Below are positions 26,764 to 34,981 of a DNA stretch of 64,000 nucleotides, in pieces. The translations under genes and the position numbers were made by a program. Source of the stretch: Thermodesulfobacteriota bacterium (GTDB lineage: Bacteria; Desulfobacterota; DSM-4660; Desulfatiglandales; Desulfatiglandaceae); the NCBI GenBank assembly GCA_028278625.1, contig JANQDY010000089.1, positions 1-64,000 on the forward strand, given 5' to 3'. Position 1 is the first letter of the stretch; every line of letters begins with the position of its first letter. The notes under the pieces are model-generated. The model worked only from the letters and a program-made list of their open reading frames with translations, was not told where the DNA came from and did no database searches.

Positions 26764-28053
26764 ATGGGAGGGAAAGACATTTGGCAGAAAGGGATTACCC
26801 GGAGAGACTTCATTAAATCCGCAACCGCTGCAAGTATCGCCGCAGCCGGAGCTCCTCTGCTCTTGCCCAGAACGTCCCACGCGGCAAGGGACTATATTCT
26901 GATCGGCCATCCCACGCCCAGTACAGGCCCCATCGCCGCATTTGGCGAAACATCCAAGTATGCGGACAAACTGGTGGAGAATGAAATCAACAAGAATGGC
27001 GGGATCTTCATTAAGGATCTGGGCAAAAAACTTCCCATTAAAATCAAATCAGTGGACACGGAGAGCAACCCCACCAAAGCGGCCCAGGTGGCGTCCAAAC
27101 TGATACTCCAAGACAAGGTCGATTTGATGATCGTGCTCCATACGCCGGACACGGTGAATCCGGTCGATGCCATGTGTGAACGATATGAGGTCCCCTGCAT
27201 TTCTTCGGTGGCGCCCATCGAGCCATGGCTCACCGGGGGACCGTATAAATGGTCCTTTCACTTTTTCTGGAGCCTCGGCCAGTTGATCACCACCTTTACC
27301 GGCATGTGGAATGAATTCGCCGACAAAACCAATAAAGTTGTAGGCGGTTTCTGGCCCAATGACCCCGATGGGGCGGTTTGGGCCCAGCAATTTACCAAGA
27401 AGCTCAAAACCATGGGATACAAGGTGATTGATGTGGGTCGCTTTCCCTATGGCATGCAGGATTTCAGCAGCTTCATCAGCACCTGGAAAAAGGAAAAGGT
27501 GGAGATCTTGACAGGCGTTCCCATTCCGCCTGACTGGGCCACCTGTTGGCGGCAGTGCCACCAGCAGGGATTTATTCCCAAAATCGCCACCATTGGAAAG
27601 GCAATTCTGTTTCCCGCCGCCGTAAATGCATTGGGGGGTAATCTGCCCAATGGCCTGAGTTCGGAAATCTGGTGGTCTCCCTGGCACCCATTTAAATCGT
27701 CCCTTAATGGAATGACGTGCAAAGAACTGGCGGCGCTCTGGACCAAAGACACCAAAAGGGAGTGGACCCAGCCGTTGGGCTTTGACTATGCGGCGTTTGA
27801 AGTGGCTGCCGACGCACTGAAACGGGCGGGTTCCCTCAAGAAAAAGAAAATCCGCGAAGCGCTGGTTCATGCGGATCTGAATACAATGGTGGGACCCATC
27901 AAGTTTAACGAGCAAAACTATGCGTTGACGCCGGTGGTAGGCGGCCAGTGGGTCAAGGGGGAGAAATGGCCATGGGATTTACAGATAACTTATGACGAAC
28001 AGTACCCCAACATTCCCACAACCGGCAAAATGATTTTTCCAATTCCAGCTTAG
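26764..28053 (+). CDS. Branched-chain/aromatic-type ABC transporter substrate-binding protein with Tat signal
   Basis: 429 residues of the LivK-like periplasmic-binding family. The N-terminus has a twin-arginine signal (TRRDFIK) followed by a hydrophobic Ala-rich stretch ending at SHA-A, so it is exported folded by Tat, unusual for this family but seen in several anaerobes. The mature part has the family pattern (IGHPTPSTGPIAAFGE, VDTESNPTKAAQVASKLI, VPCISSVAP). Such proteins often bind aromatic or aliphatic acids rather than amino acids. The importer's ATPase and permease genes follow after a hairpin. Confidence 0.85.
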   Translation: MGGKDIWQKGITRRDFIKSATAASIAAAGAPLLLPRTSHAARDYILIGHPTPSTGPIAAFGETSKYADKLVENEINKNGGIFIKDLGKKLPIKIKSVDTESNPTKAAQVASKLILQDKVDLMIVLHTPDTVNPVDAMCERYEVPCISSVAPIEPWLTGGPYKWSFHFFWSLGQLITTFTGMWNEFADKTNKVVGGFWPNDPDGAVWAQQFTKKLKTMGYKVIDVGRFPYGMQDFSSFISTWKKEKVEILTGVPIPPDWATCWRQCHQQGFIPKIATIGKAILFPAAVNALGGNLPNGLSSEIWWSPWHPFKSSLNGMTCKELAALWTKDTKREWTQPLGFDYAAFEVAADALKRAGSLKKKKIREALVHADLNTMVGPIKFNEQNYALTPVVGGQWVKGEKWPWDLQITYDEQYPNIPTTGKMIFPIPA

Positions 28054-28064
28054 AACCTGATCCT

Positions 28065-28098
28065 GAGACCTTTCCCGGGATTCCGGAAAGGTCTCTTT
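28065..28098 (+). terminator. Attenuator-type hairpin between binding-protein and ATPase genes
   Basis: GAGACCTTTCC (28065-28075) pairs perfectly with GGAAAGGTCTC (28085-28095), loop nine bases, followed by only three T. Such intergenic hairpins commonly lower expression of the membrane components relative to the binding protein. Confidence 0.6.
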
Positions 28099-28129
28099 GC
28101 GGTTTACTTACCATCTTAGAGAGCTCCGA

Positions 28130-28858
28130 ATGCCGGTTATCCTTGAAATCGAGAGTCTGAGCAAATCCTTTGGCAAAGTGCAGGCCGTCCATGATCTCAG
28201 TTTCCAAGTTCATGAAGGAGAGATCCTGGGGATTATGGGTCCCAACGGCGCTGGCAAAACAACGTTGTTTAACCTTATATCCGGTGAGATCAAACCTGAT
28301 AAGGGGCACATACTTTTCAAAGGAGAAGATGTGGCGCAGACCCGGACCCACAAAAAGTGCCGGATGGGTATTGCACGCACCTATCAAATACCAAGGCCTT
28401 TCTTAAACATGACGGTGTTTGAAAACCTGCTTGTGGGGGCTATCTATGGTGCGGGCGGGTCTTACAGAAACTCCAGAAAAAAATGTATGGCAATTCTGGA
28501 ACAAACCGGTTTATCGGAAAAGTCCGGAGCGCTTGTGAAAACACTTCCGCTTCTGGACCGTAAGAGACTTGAACTGTCCAAAGCCCTGGCAACGGATCCG
28601 AAAGTCCTTTTGGTGGATGAAGTGGCCGGAGGGTTGACTGAAGCGGAGGTGGAAGATCTCCTCAACATCATCAGCGATGTACGAAAAGCCGGTGTCACGG
28701 TCTTATGGGTTGAACACATTATCATGGCCATGACCCGGAGTCCGAACCGTCTGCTGGTAATGAATTTCGGTCGAAGACTCTTTGTGGGAAAGCCGGATGA
28801 GGCGTTCAGTTCTCCCGAAGTACAAAAGATTTATCTGGGGGACGAGGATTTAGAATGA
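28130..28858 (+). CDS. livG: ABC transporter ATP-binding protein
   Basis: 242 residues with Walker A GPNGAGKTT (about 38-46) and Walker B VLLVDEVAGGL. The signature segment reads LPLLDRKRLELSKAL, not the usual LSxGQ, so the ABC signature is degenerate; the paired LivF has an intact LSGGEQQ. Typical LivG features are present (GIARTYQIPRPF, and a terminal YLG). ATG 28130 follows GAGAG; the longer ORF from 28097 overlaps the hairpin. Its stop overlaps the livF start (ATGA). Confidence 0.88.
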   Translation: MPVILEIESLSKSFGKVQAVHDLSFQVHEGEILGIMGPNGAGKTTLFNLISGEIKPDKGHILFKGEDVAQTRTHKKCRMGIARTYQIPRPFLNMTVFENLLVGAIYGAGGSYRNSRKKCMAILEQTGLSEKSGALVKTLPLLDRKRLELSKALATDPKVLLVDEVAGGLTEAEVEDLLNIISDVRKAGVTVLWVEHIIMAMTRSPNRLLVMNFGRRLFVGKPDEAFSSPEVQKIYLGDEDLE

Positions 28859-29562
28859 CGGTGCTTGAGGTGAAAGAAATTGATGTTTTCTATGGGGAAC
28901 TTCATGCGCTTTTCCATGTGAGTCTTGAGGCGAAAAAGGGACGTATCATCTCCGTTTTAGGGGCCAACGGGGCGGGAAAATCGACCCTTCTGAAATCCAT
29001 TTGCGGGCTCTTAAGGAATCGATCGGGAAGCATCCTCTTTGAGGGAAGTCGGATTGACGGACTCGCTTCCCATGAAATTGTGGACATGGGTCTGTCGTTG
29101 GTCCCTGAAGGCCGCAAGATCTTCTCCAGCCTGACCGTCAAGGAGAATCTCATGATCGGTTCCTACGCGCGAAAAGCGCGGCCGAAAAGCCAGGATACGC
29201 TGAAGAGCATTTTGGCGCTGTTTCCTTCTTTGAAAGCAAGGATTTCCCAGAAAGGAACGAATTTGAGCGGAGGTGAGCAGCAGATGCTGGCCATTGGCAG
29301 GGCCCTGATGTCCTGTCCAAAGTTCATTATTTTCGATGAAATTTCTCTCGGTTTGAGTCCCCTGGTGGTGAAACAGCTTTATCAGGCCGTCAAAAAGATC
29401 AATCGGGAAGGGATGACGGTGGTGCTGGTTGAACAGGATGTCAAAAGAAGCCTCAAGTTTGCGGATTACGCCTATATCCTTCAGGAAGGGAAAGTGACAC
29501 TTCACGGAAATCCTAGACATTTGACCGAAGAAACGGTCAGGAAAGCGTATTTCGGTTTATGA
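28855..29562 (+). CDS. livF: ABC transporter ATP-binding protein
   Basis: 235 residues, normal for LivF. Walker A GANGAGKST, the Q-loop equivalent VPEGRKIFSSLTV, signature LSGGEQQML and Walker B IIFDEISLGLSP are all intact. Pairs with the livG product to drive import of the substrate held by the Tat-exported binding protein. Coupled to livG by a 4-base overlap. Confidence 0.93.
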   Translation: MTVLEVKEIDVFYGELHALFHVSLEAKKGRIISVLGANGAGKSTLLKSICGLLRNRSGSILFEGSRIDGLASHEIVDMGLSLVPEGRKIFSSLTVKENLMIGSYARKARPKSQDTLKSILALFPSLKARISQKGTNLSGGEQQMLAIGRALMSCPKFIIFDEISLGLSPLVVKQLYQAVKKINREGMTVVLVEQDVKRSLKFADYAYILQEGKVTLHGNPRHLTEETVRKAYFGL

Positions 29563-29614
29563 AATGGCTTCAAAACCATTTCACTAGATCTGAACGGTTT
29601 GAAGGTAAAACAAA

Positions 29615-30478
29615 ATGAGTGAGTACCTGGAACCATTGATTAATGGCATTTTACTGGGAGGGCTCTACGGTGTCGTGGGTATCGGTCTTTCCATGGTGTT
29701 TGGTATCATGCGGCAGGTAAACCTGGCCCACGGCGAACTGATGATCATGTCCAGCTACTTCAGCCTTCTCTGCCTTCAGATTCTGGGCTTGCATCCCCTG
29801 GTAACGATCGTCATCGTTGCGCCGCTCATGTTTTTCGTTGGCTATCTTATTCAGATCTTTCTTTTTAACAGGGTCATGCAGCGCGGCATGGAACCGTTTT
29901 TGATGATCTCTTTTGGGCTCTCCATCATCATCCAGAATGCGCTGTTATTGACCTTTACCCCGGACGCGCGTTCCCTGGAAACGGTTCTGGTCATCAAAAG
30001 CGTGAATGTATTCGGGCAATTCAGCATACCCCTCATCTATCTTGTGAATTTTGCCGTTGGGGTCATTGTGCTGATAGCGCTTCAACAGTTCATGAAGCAC
30101 ACCTACCTGGGTTGGGCCATCAATGCGGCGGCGGACAACGAAACCGCGGCCAAACTCATGGGGATCAACGCCAAAAAGGTCTATGCCTACGCCTTGGGGA
30201 TTGCGGCGATAACGGCAGCCATTTCAGGGGTACTGGTGGGAATGACCTTCACTTTTTATCCCCACTCAGGCACCCAGTATCTGATCATCGCCTTTGGGGT
30301 GGTCATTATCGGTGGACTGGGAAGTCTGCCGGGAACCTTTTTGGGGGGATTGGTTTTGGGTGTTTCACAGCTTTTCGGCGGCCGGATACTGGGGCCCGGT
30401 TTTCAACTATTGAGCGGTTACATTATTCTACTCATTGTTTTGACCGTGAGGCCGCAGGGCATCCTTGGGGGAAGGTAG
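29615..30478 (+). CDS. livH: ABC transporter permease
   Basis: 287 residues with about eight hydrophobic membrane segments and the LivH signature GLSMVFGIMRQVNLAHGELMM-like region at 21-45, plus the ATPase-contacting AADNETAAKLMGINAKKV loop (about 170-187) and GGLGSLPGTFLGGLVLG. Inner membrane. It is transcribed with livM, 11 bases apart. Confidence 0.92.
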   Translation: MSEYLEPLINGILLGGLYGVVGIGLSMVFGIMRQVNLAHGELMIMSSYFSLLCLQILGLHPLVTIVIVAPLMFFVGYLIQIFLFNRVMQRGMEPFLMISFGLSIIIQNALLLTFTPDARSLETVLVIKSVNVFGQFSIPLIYLVNFAVGVIVLIALQQFMKHTYLGWAINAAADNETAAKLMGINAKKVYAYALGIAAITAAISGVLVGMTFTFYPHSGTQYLIIAFGVVIIGGLGSLPGTFLGGLVLGVSQLFGGRILGPGFQLLSGYIILLIVLTVRPQGILGGR

Positions 30479-30489
30479 GTAACCGGATA

Positions 30490-31425
30490 ATGGGCAATAA
30501 AATTCGAATGATCGTCATTCCCCTTCTTTTGGCGTTTCTGGCAACAATGCCCCTCTGGGCGTCTCGGTACGTAGTAAACGTGGGCCTTCTCGTCTGTCTT
30601 TACGTGACGCTGGCTTCCATGTGGAACCTGCTGGCGGGATACTCGGGAATGGTCTCCCTGGGTCAGCAGATGTTTATCGGCTTGGGCGGTTACACCCTGG
30701 CTGTTGCTTCCATGTACTTCGGCGTTCCCGTATATCTCAGCGTGCTTCTGGGTGGGTTGGTGTCCGTCATACTGGCGGTGCTCATTTCCGTGCCCGTATT
30801 CAGAATGAAGGGTGTCTATTTTGCCATCGGCACTTGGGTCATTGCCGAAGCTCTGGGCATTTGTTTCAGTAACTGGGGATATGTGAAATACGGAATGGGC
30901 ATGTTTATCCAGCCTGCCTACAAACTGAGCATGTCAGGGGTCTACTATGCGGGTCTGATCCTGAGTGTCAGCGCCATCGCCATCGTTTTTCTGCTGCTCC
31001 GGTCAAATGTCGGTCTGGCACTCATGGCCATTCGGGACGACGACAAGGCATCCGAGGCAATGGGCGTCAACATCTTCAGGTGCAAATTCGTCTGCTTTTT
31101 GATCAGCGCTTTTATTACCGGGCTAACGGCCGGCGTGTTGTATCTCAACGCCATATTCATTCAGCCCTTTGAAGCGTTCGGCATCAGTTGGACGGTCAAT
31201 CTGCTCTTTATTGTCATTATCGGGGGGATCGGGACTGTAGAGGGTCCCATTCTTGGAGCGATTATTTTTGTCCTTCTGCAACAGTTTCTATCCGAATACG
31301 TGGGATACAATCTGATCATCTTAGGGGCAATTACCATCGGCGTTATCTTTTTCGCGCCAAAGGGAATTATTGGCACCTTTCAGGAAAAAACGGGCTTTGA
31401 ACTCTTTCCTGTGCGTCGTCAATAG
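30490..31425 (+). CDS. livM: ABC transporter permease
   Basis: 311 residues, about ten membrane segments. Has the LivM hallmarks: NLLAGYSGMVSLGQQMFIGLGGY near 50-72, the coupling loop AIRDDDKASEAMGVNIFRCK and the GGIGTVEGPILGA turn near 255. ATG 30490 fits the permease family; an in-frame extension back to 30112 is the shadow of livH in another frame. The next gene begins 43 bases on, so transport and the phosphotransferase-like genes probably share a transcript. Confidence 0.92.
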   Translation: MGNKIRMIVIPLLLAFLATMPLWASRYVVNVGLLVCLYVTLASMWNLLAGYSGMVSLGQQMFIGLGGYTLAVASMYFGVPVYLSVLLGGLVSVILAVLISVPVFRMKGVYFAIGTWVIAEALGICFSNWGYVKYGMGMFIQPAYKLSMSGVYYAGLILSVSAIAIVFLLLRSNVGLALMAIRDDDKASEAMGVNIFRCKFVCFLISAFITGLTAGVLYLNAIFIQPFEAFGISWTVNLLFIVIIGGIGTVEGPILGAIIFVLLQQFLSEYVGYNLIILGAITIGVIFFAPKGIIGTFQEKTGFELFPVRRQ

Positions 31426-31468
31426 GTAATTCAGATGTTACACATCATTGATAATGGAGGCATCAGAA

Positions 31469-33169
31469 ATGTTAGACAGAAGCATCAGCTCTTTGAGGAC
31501 ATTGAGGCCCGAAACCGATTTTGACAAGTCCATCTTCTGGTTCAGGGACGACTTGCATCAGCCATATGCCATATCACCCATGGGCATGACGACAACCCAA
31601 GCGCATCATGCCTGGGGCTATCATGTGGCCGCTGAAGAAACACAGCTTCCCCCGTCCAAGGGGGGGCATGTGAAGATTTACAAAGGGCGTGTCTATATCG
31701 GTTTTGCGCTCATTGACGACCCGGAAGAAATCGGAAAAAGGGAACCGGCCTTCGGCAAATTGGTGGAGTACTGCATCGATCACTGGGATGAGTACTACCA
31801 GAAGCTCATTCAAGAGGTGATTTCAAATCTGGATACATTGAACGGGGTGGATCTGGATAAACTGATTCTGAGCCATCTGGCAGAGCATCTGAAAAGGGCC
31901 GAGGCCCTGGATCGAAGGAATTGGGAAATCCATTTTACCCTCATGTACCCCGCGGACGCCGTTTATTTCACATTTGAAGACTACTGTAAACGGCACGATC
32001 TGGAGGAAAAAGACTTTGTCATCATGCTCCGCGGTTTTGAGTCCATTGCCACACAGACCGATGAAGAGATGTGGGGGCTTGCGAAATACGCGGAAGAATG
32101 CGACTTGAAAGAGACCTTCGTGAATACGGAGCCGGGTAAGATCCTTGAAACCTTAAGCGGCAATCCCGACGGCAAACCTTGGCTTGAAAAATTCGATCGG
32201 TTCATCGACATTTACGGGAACCGGGTGGTGGCGGCCCATCTGGATGTGACCACCCCCACCTGGAAAGAGGACCCCACCCCTGTGGTGGAGACCATCAACG
32301 GCTATTTCGCCCGCATGGAGTCGGGCTGGCGCTTTTCGGCATCCAGGAAAGCGGTTAAGGAAGAGCGGGAGAAGGCCATTTCGGAATTCGAAAGCAAGTT
32401 GAATGATGAAGCGGAAATTAAAGAGTTCCGGGGCCTGCTCAAAGCGGCCCAGGCGGTCTATGCCTTTCAGGAAGACCACGGCTTCTACATAGACCAGGGT
32501 TCCACAGCCGCCCTTAGAAATGCCATTATTGCCTGTGGAAAACGGCTGTACCGACGAAATCTCATCGAAAACGTTGAGGATGTCAACTATCTCAATTTTC
32601 ATGAATTGACCGAAGCCATGGATGCGTTGGTCTATAATGAAAAAGTGGCCAAGTATCACTACGGCGCCATGATTCCCAATCTCATCAAAGAGCGGAAAGC
32701 GGACCAGAAGATGGCCAACGCCGATTCCGACGCGCCTTTGACATTCGGCAATATTCCGGAAAAAATGACGGATCCCATTGGGACTAAAGTATTTGGCATC
32801 ATTGATGATATTCTGCATCCCAAAGGTGAAAAAGAGGTGCAGGAAAAGCTGGAAGGTTTTCCCGGGGCGCCCGGCGTCGTTGAAGGGCCGGCCCGTGTGG
32901 TGATGGATTATCAGGATTTTCAAAAAGTGCAGGCCGGCGAAATTCTCGTATGCCCTTACACGGGAACCGCCTGGACACCCCTGTTCGTGAAAATCGGGGG
33001 CGTGGTCACCGATACGGGCGGAATGCTGACCCATGCGGCCATCGCTGCCCGGGAATATAATATCCCCGCTGTCGTGGGAACCTGGAATGCCACAAATTCC
33101 ATCAACGATGGGGATATCATCCGGATCAACGGTGATGTGGGTGTGGTGGAAGTGCTTGAGAGGAAATGA
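31469..33169 (+). CDS. PEP-synthase-type phosphohistidine (mobile-domain) protein 1, phenylphosphate synthase protein 1-like
   Basis: 566 residues. The C-terminal third is the swivelling domain of PEP-utilising enzymes with the phospho-acceptor His522 in TGGMLTHAAIAAREYN. The N-terminal 430 residues are mostly helical and not a PEP synthase ATP-binding or PEP-binding domain. This architecture (C-terminal mobile domain, no ATP site) is that of phenylphosphate synthase protein 1 (about 70 kDa, catalytic His near the C-terminus), which is phosphorylated by a separate ATP-binding partner; a partner-like gene lies at 16349. GGAGG eight bases before ATG 31469 sets the start. Its substrate is unknown: phenolic hydroxyl phosphorylation is the leading idea. 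Confidence 0.72.
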   Translation: MLDRSISSLRTLRPETDFDKSIFWFRDDLHQPYAISPMGMTTTQAHHAWGYHVAAEETQLPPSKGGHVKIYKGRVYIGFALIDDPEEIGKREPAFGKLVEYCIDHWDEYYQKLIQEVISNLDTLNGVDLDKLILSHLAEHLKRAEALDRRNWEIHFTLMYPADAVYFTFEDYCKRHDLEEKDFVIMLRGFESIATQTDEEMWGLAKYAEECDLKETFVNTEPGKILETLSGNPDGKPWLEKFDRFIDIYGNRVVAAHLDVTTPTWKEDPTPVVETINGYFARMESGWRFSASRKAVKEEREKAISEFESKLNDEAEIKEFRGLLKAAQAVYAFQEDHGFYIDQGSTAALRNAIIACGKRLYRRNLIENVEDVNYLNFHELTEAMDALVYNEKVAKYHYGAMIPNLIKERKADQKMANADSDAPLTFGNIPEKMTDPIGTKVFGIIDDILHPKGEKEVQEKLEGFPGAPGVVEGPARVVMDYQDFQKVQAGEILVCPYTGTAWTPLFVKIGGVVTDTGGMLTHAAIAAREYNIPAVVGTWNATNSINDGDIIRINGDVGVVEVLERK

Positions 33170-33236
33170 CGTTCTCATCCGATCAAAAGGCCGACATGAT
33201 ATCTGAAGAATAAAACCGCTAACGGTAGGGAGAACC

Positions 33237-34949
33237 ATGAAAGAACTGGAAGAGCCCAATGCCATTCGATCCATGCGACCGGACTTTGGAGACGAGAGCA
33301 TTTTTTGGTTTCGAGATGATTTGCACAACCCCTATCCGGTATCGCCATTTGGAATGAGTACGGTTCAAAGAGGGCACATGTGGGGATACGCCATGGCTGC
33401 CGAGGAAGCCAAGTTGCCTCCCAGCCGCGGGGCGGTGATCAAAACCTATAAAGGGCATGTTTACCTGGGGTTTGTGGGCATTACGAATCCCATAGAGATT
33501 GAGGCGCGGCAAAAGGCCTTCGGGCCTTTCATTCAGAACAGCATCGATAACTGGGACATCTTTTATGGCAATGCCATAAAAGAGGGTGAATATCTCACGG
33601 TTCCGAACGTCAGGATCGATCTCTGGAAGCTCTCTTATGGAAAGCTGGCAGCGCATTTAAGAAAGTGCCAGAGCGTTTGTTTGAGATGCTGGCACCTTCA
33701 CTTTTTGACCATGTATGTGGCGGATGTTGTGTACATGGGGGGAGAAGCGTTCACCCGGAAATACGGGTTGGCGGAAAAAGACTATTCCATGATGCTGAAA
33801 GGTTTTGAAACCAAAGGCATCGCCAGCGACAGGGGGCAATTTCTTCTGGGAAAGTCCGCCATTAACAACGGTGAAGTCGGTCCGTTGCTTGAAAGTGAAA
33901 AACCGATCGGAGTCATCATCGATCAGATAAAGCAGACCGAAGGGGGTCAAGAGTGGTGGAGGGAGCTTGAAGTCTATTTGAACGAATACGGTCATCGCAG
34001 CACGGCAGCCGTTCTGGATGCCAATTTTCCCACCTGGTATGAAGAACCGGGCACGGTGATCGAAAATATTCGTCAGATGATCCCCAGAATCAAAAAAGGG
34101 TGGGATTTTGAGGCGGAGCGGGAAAAAACGGTACGGTTGAGAGAGGAGGCCGTAGAACGGTTCAGGAAGCAGCTGGCGCCCGAAGACAGGGACCCGTTCG
34201 AAAAGGGTTTGCCGCAATGGCAGAAATCGTACCAATACAATGAGGACCATTGGTTTTATCTTGAGCAGGTCTGTTGGTCGGGTTTGCGCTATGCGGCCAT
34301 GGAAATTGGAAAAAGGTTTTCCAAGCTGGGTATGCTGAAGGAGACGGAGGACATTTTCTTCCTCAGTTACGAAGAGATCCTGGAAGCCCTTGAAAGTTGT
34401 GAGGAATCAGAAGAAGTGGCCCAGTATGCCTATTCCTATCTCTTAAAACCCCTTGTGGCCCACCGAAAAGCGCAAAGCAAGGAAGCGGAAATGAACAAAG
34501 GGACTGCTTTCTTGGGCGTTCTGCCGGACAAAGTGGAAGATCCCATTGCCGTCAAGGTCTTTGGCCTCACCGATTTTGTCCTTGAAAAGGCGCGAAAGGA
34601 GATGGCCGGCGAAACAATTGAAGTGGGAAAAAAGATCGAAGGATTTCCGGGAGCGCCGGGCAATGTTGAAGGACCGGCCAGAGTGATTACGGGACATGCG
34701 GATTTTCCGGGATTAAAGGCCGGAGAAATCGTCGTGTGCCCCTATACGTCCCCTGCATGGACACCCATTTTTCCAAAAATCAAAGGTGTTGTCACCGATA
34801 GCGGCGGCATGCTGACCCACGCGGCTATCACCGCCAGAGAGTATGGAATTCCGGCGGTGGTGGGGACCTGGGTGGCGACACAGACCATCAAAAACGGCGA
34901 TCTCATTCGCGTGGACGGGACAAAAGGTGTGGTAGAGATCCTTTCGTAG
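33237..34949 (+). CDS. PEP-synthase-type phosphohistidine (mobile-domain) protein 2
   Basis: 570 residues, tandem paralogue of the previous gene with the same N-terminal motif (SIFWFRDDLHxPY, SPxGMxTxQ) and the same C-terminal mobile domain: His528 in SGGMLTHAAITAREYG. Conserved segments in the middle (HLHFLTMYVADVVY versus IHFTLMYPADAVY) show recent duplication followed by divergence. Either the two form a hetero-oligomer or each handles a different substrate with the same ATP-binding partner. It is 67 bases after copy 1 and 32 bases before the RdhA-like gene. Confidence 0.72.
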   Translation: MKELEEPNAIRSMRPDFGDESIFWFRDDLHNPYPVSPFGMSTVQRGHMWGYAMAAEEAKLPPSRGAVIKTYKGHVYLGFVGITNPIEIEARQKAFGPFIQNSIDNWDIFYGNAIKEGEYLTVPNVRIDLWKLSYGKLAAHLRKCQSVCLRCWHLHFLTMYVADVVYMGGEAFTRKYGLAEKDYSMMLKGFETKGIASDRGQFLLGKSAINNGEVGPLLESEKPIGVIIDQIKQTEGGQEWWRELEVYLNEYGHRSTAAVLDANFPTWYEEPGTVIENIRQMIPRIKKGWDFEAEREKTVRLREEAVERFRKQLAPEDRDPFEKGLPQWQKSYQYNEDHWFYLEQVCWSGLRYAAMEIGKRFSKLGMLKETEDIFFLSYEEILEALESCEESEEVAQYAYSYLLKPLVAHRKAQSKEAEMNKGTAFLGVLPDKVEDPIAVKVFGLTDFVLEKARKEMAGETIEVGKKIEGFPGAPGNVEGPARVITGHADFPGLKAGEIVVCPYTSPAWTPIFPKIKGVVTDSGGMLTHAAITAREYGIPAVVGTWVATQTIKNGDLIRVDGTKGVVEILS

Positions 34950-34981
34950 GTTCTGGTATCTTTGAAGGAAAAATCCTTGAA

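Noticed and set aside
30112..30489. N-terminal extension of livM
   Set aside because: It is a different reading frame of livH; the permease family begins near 30490.
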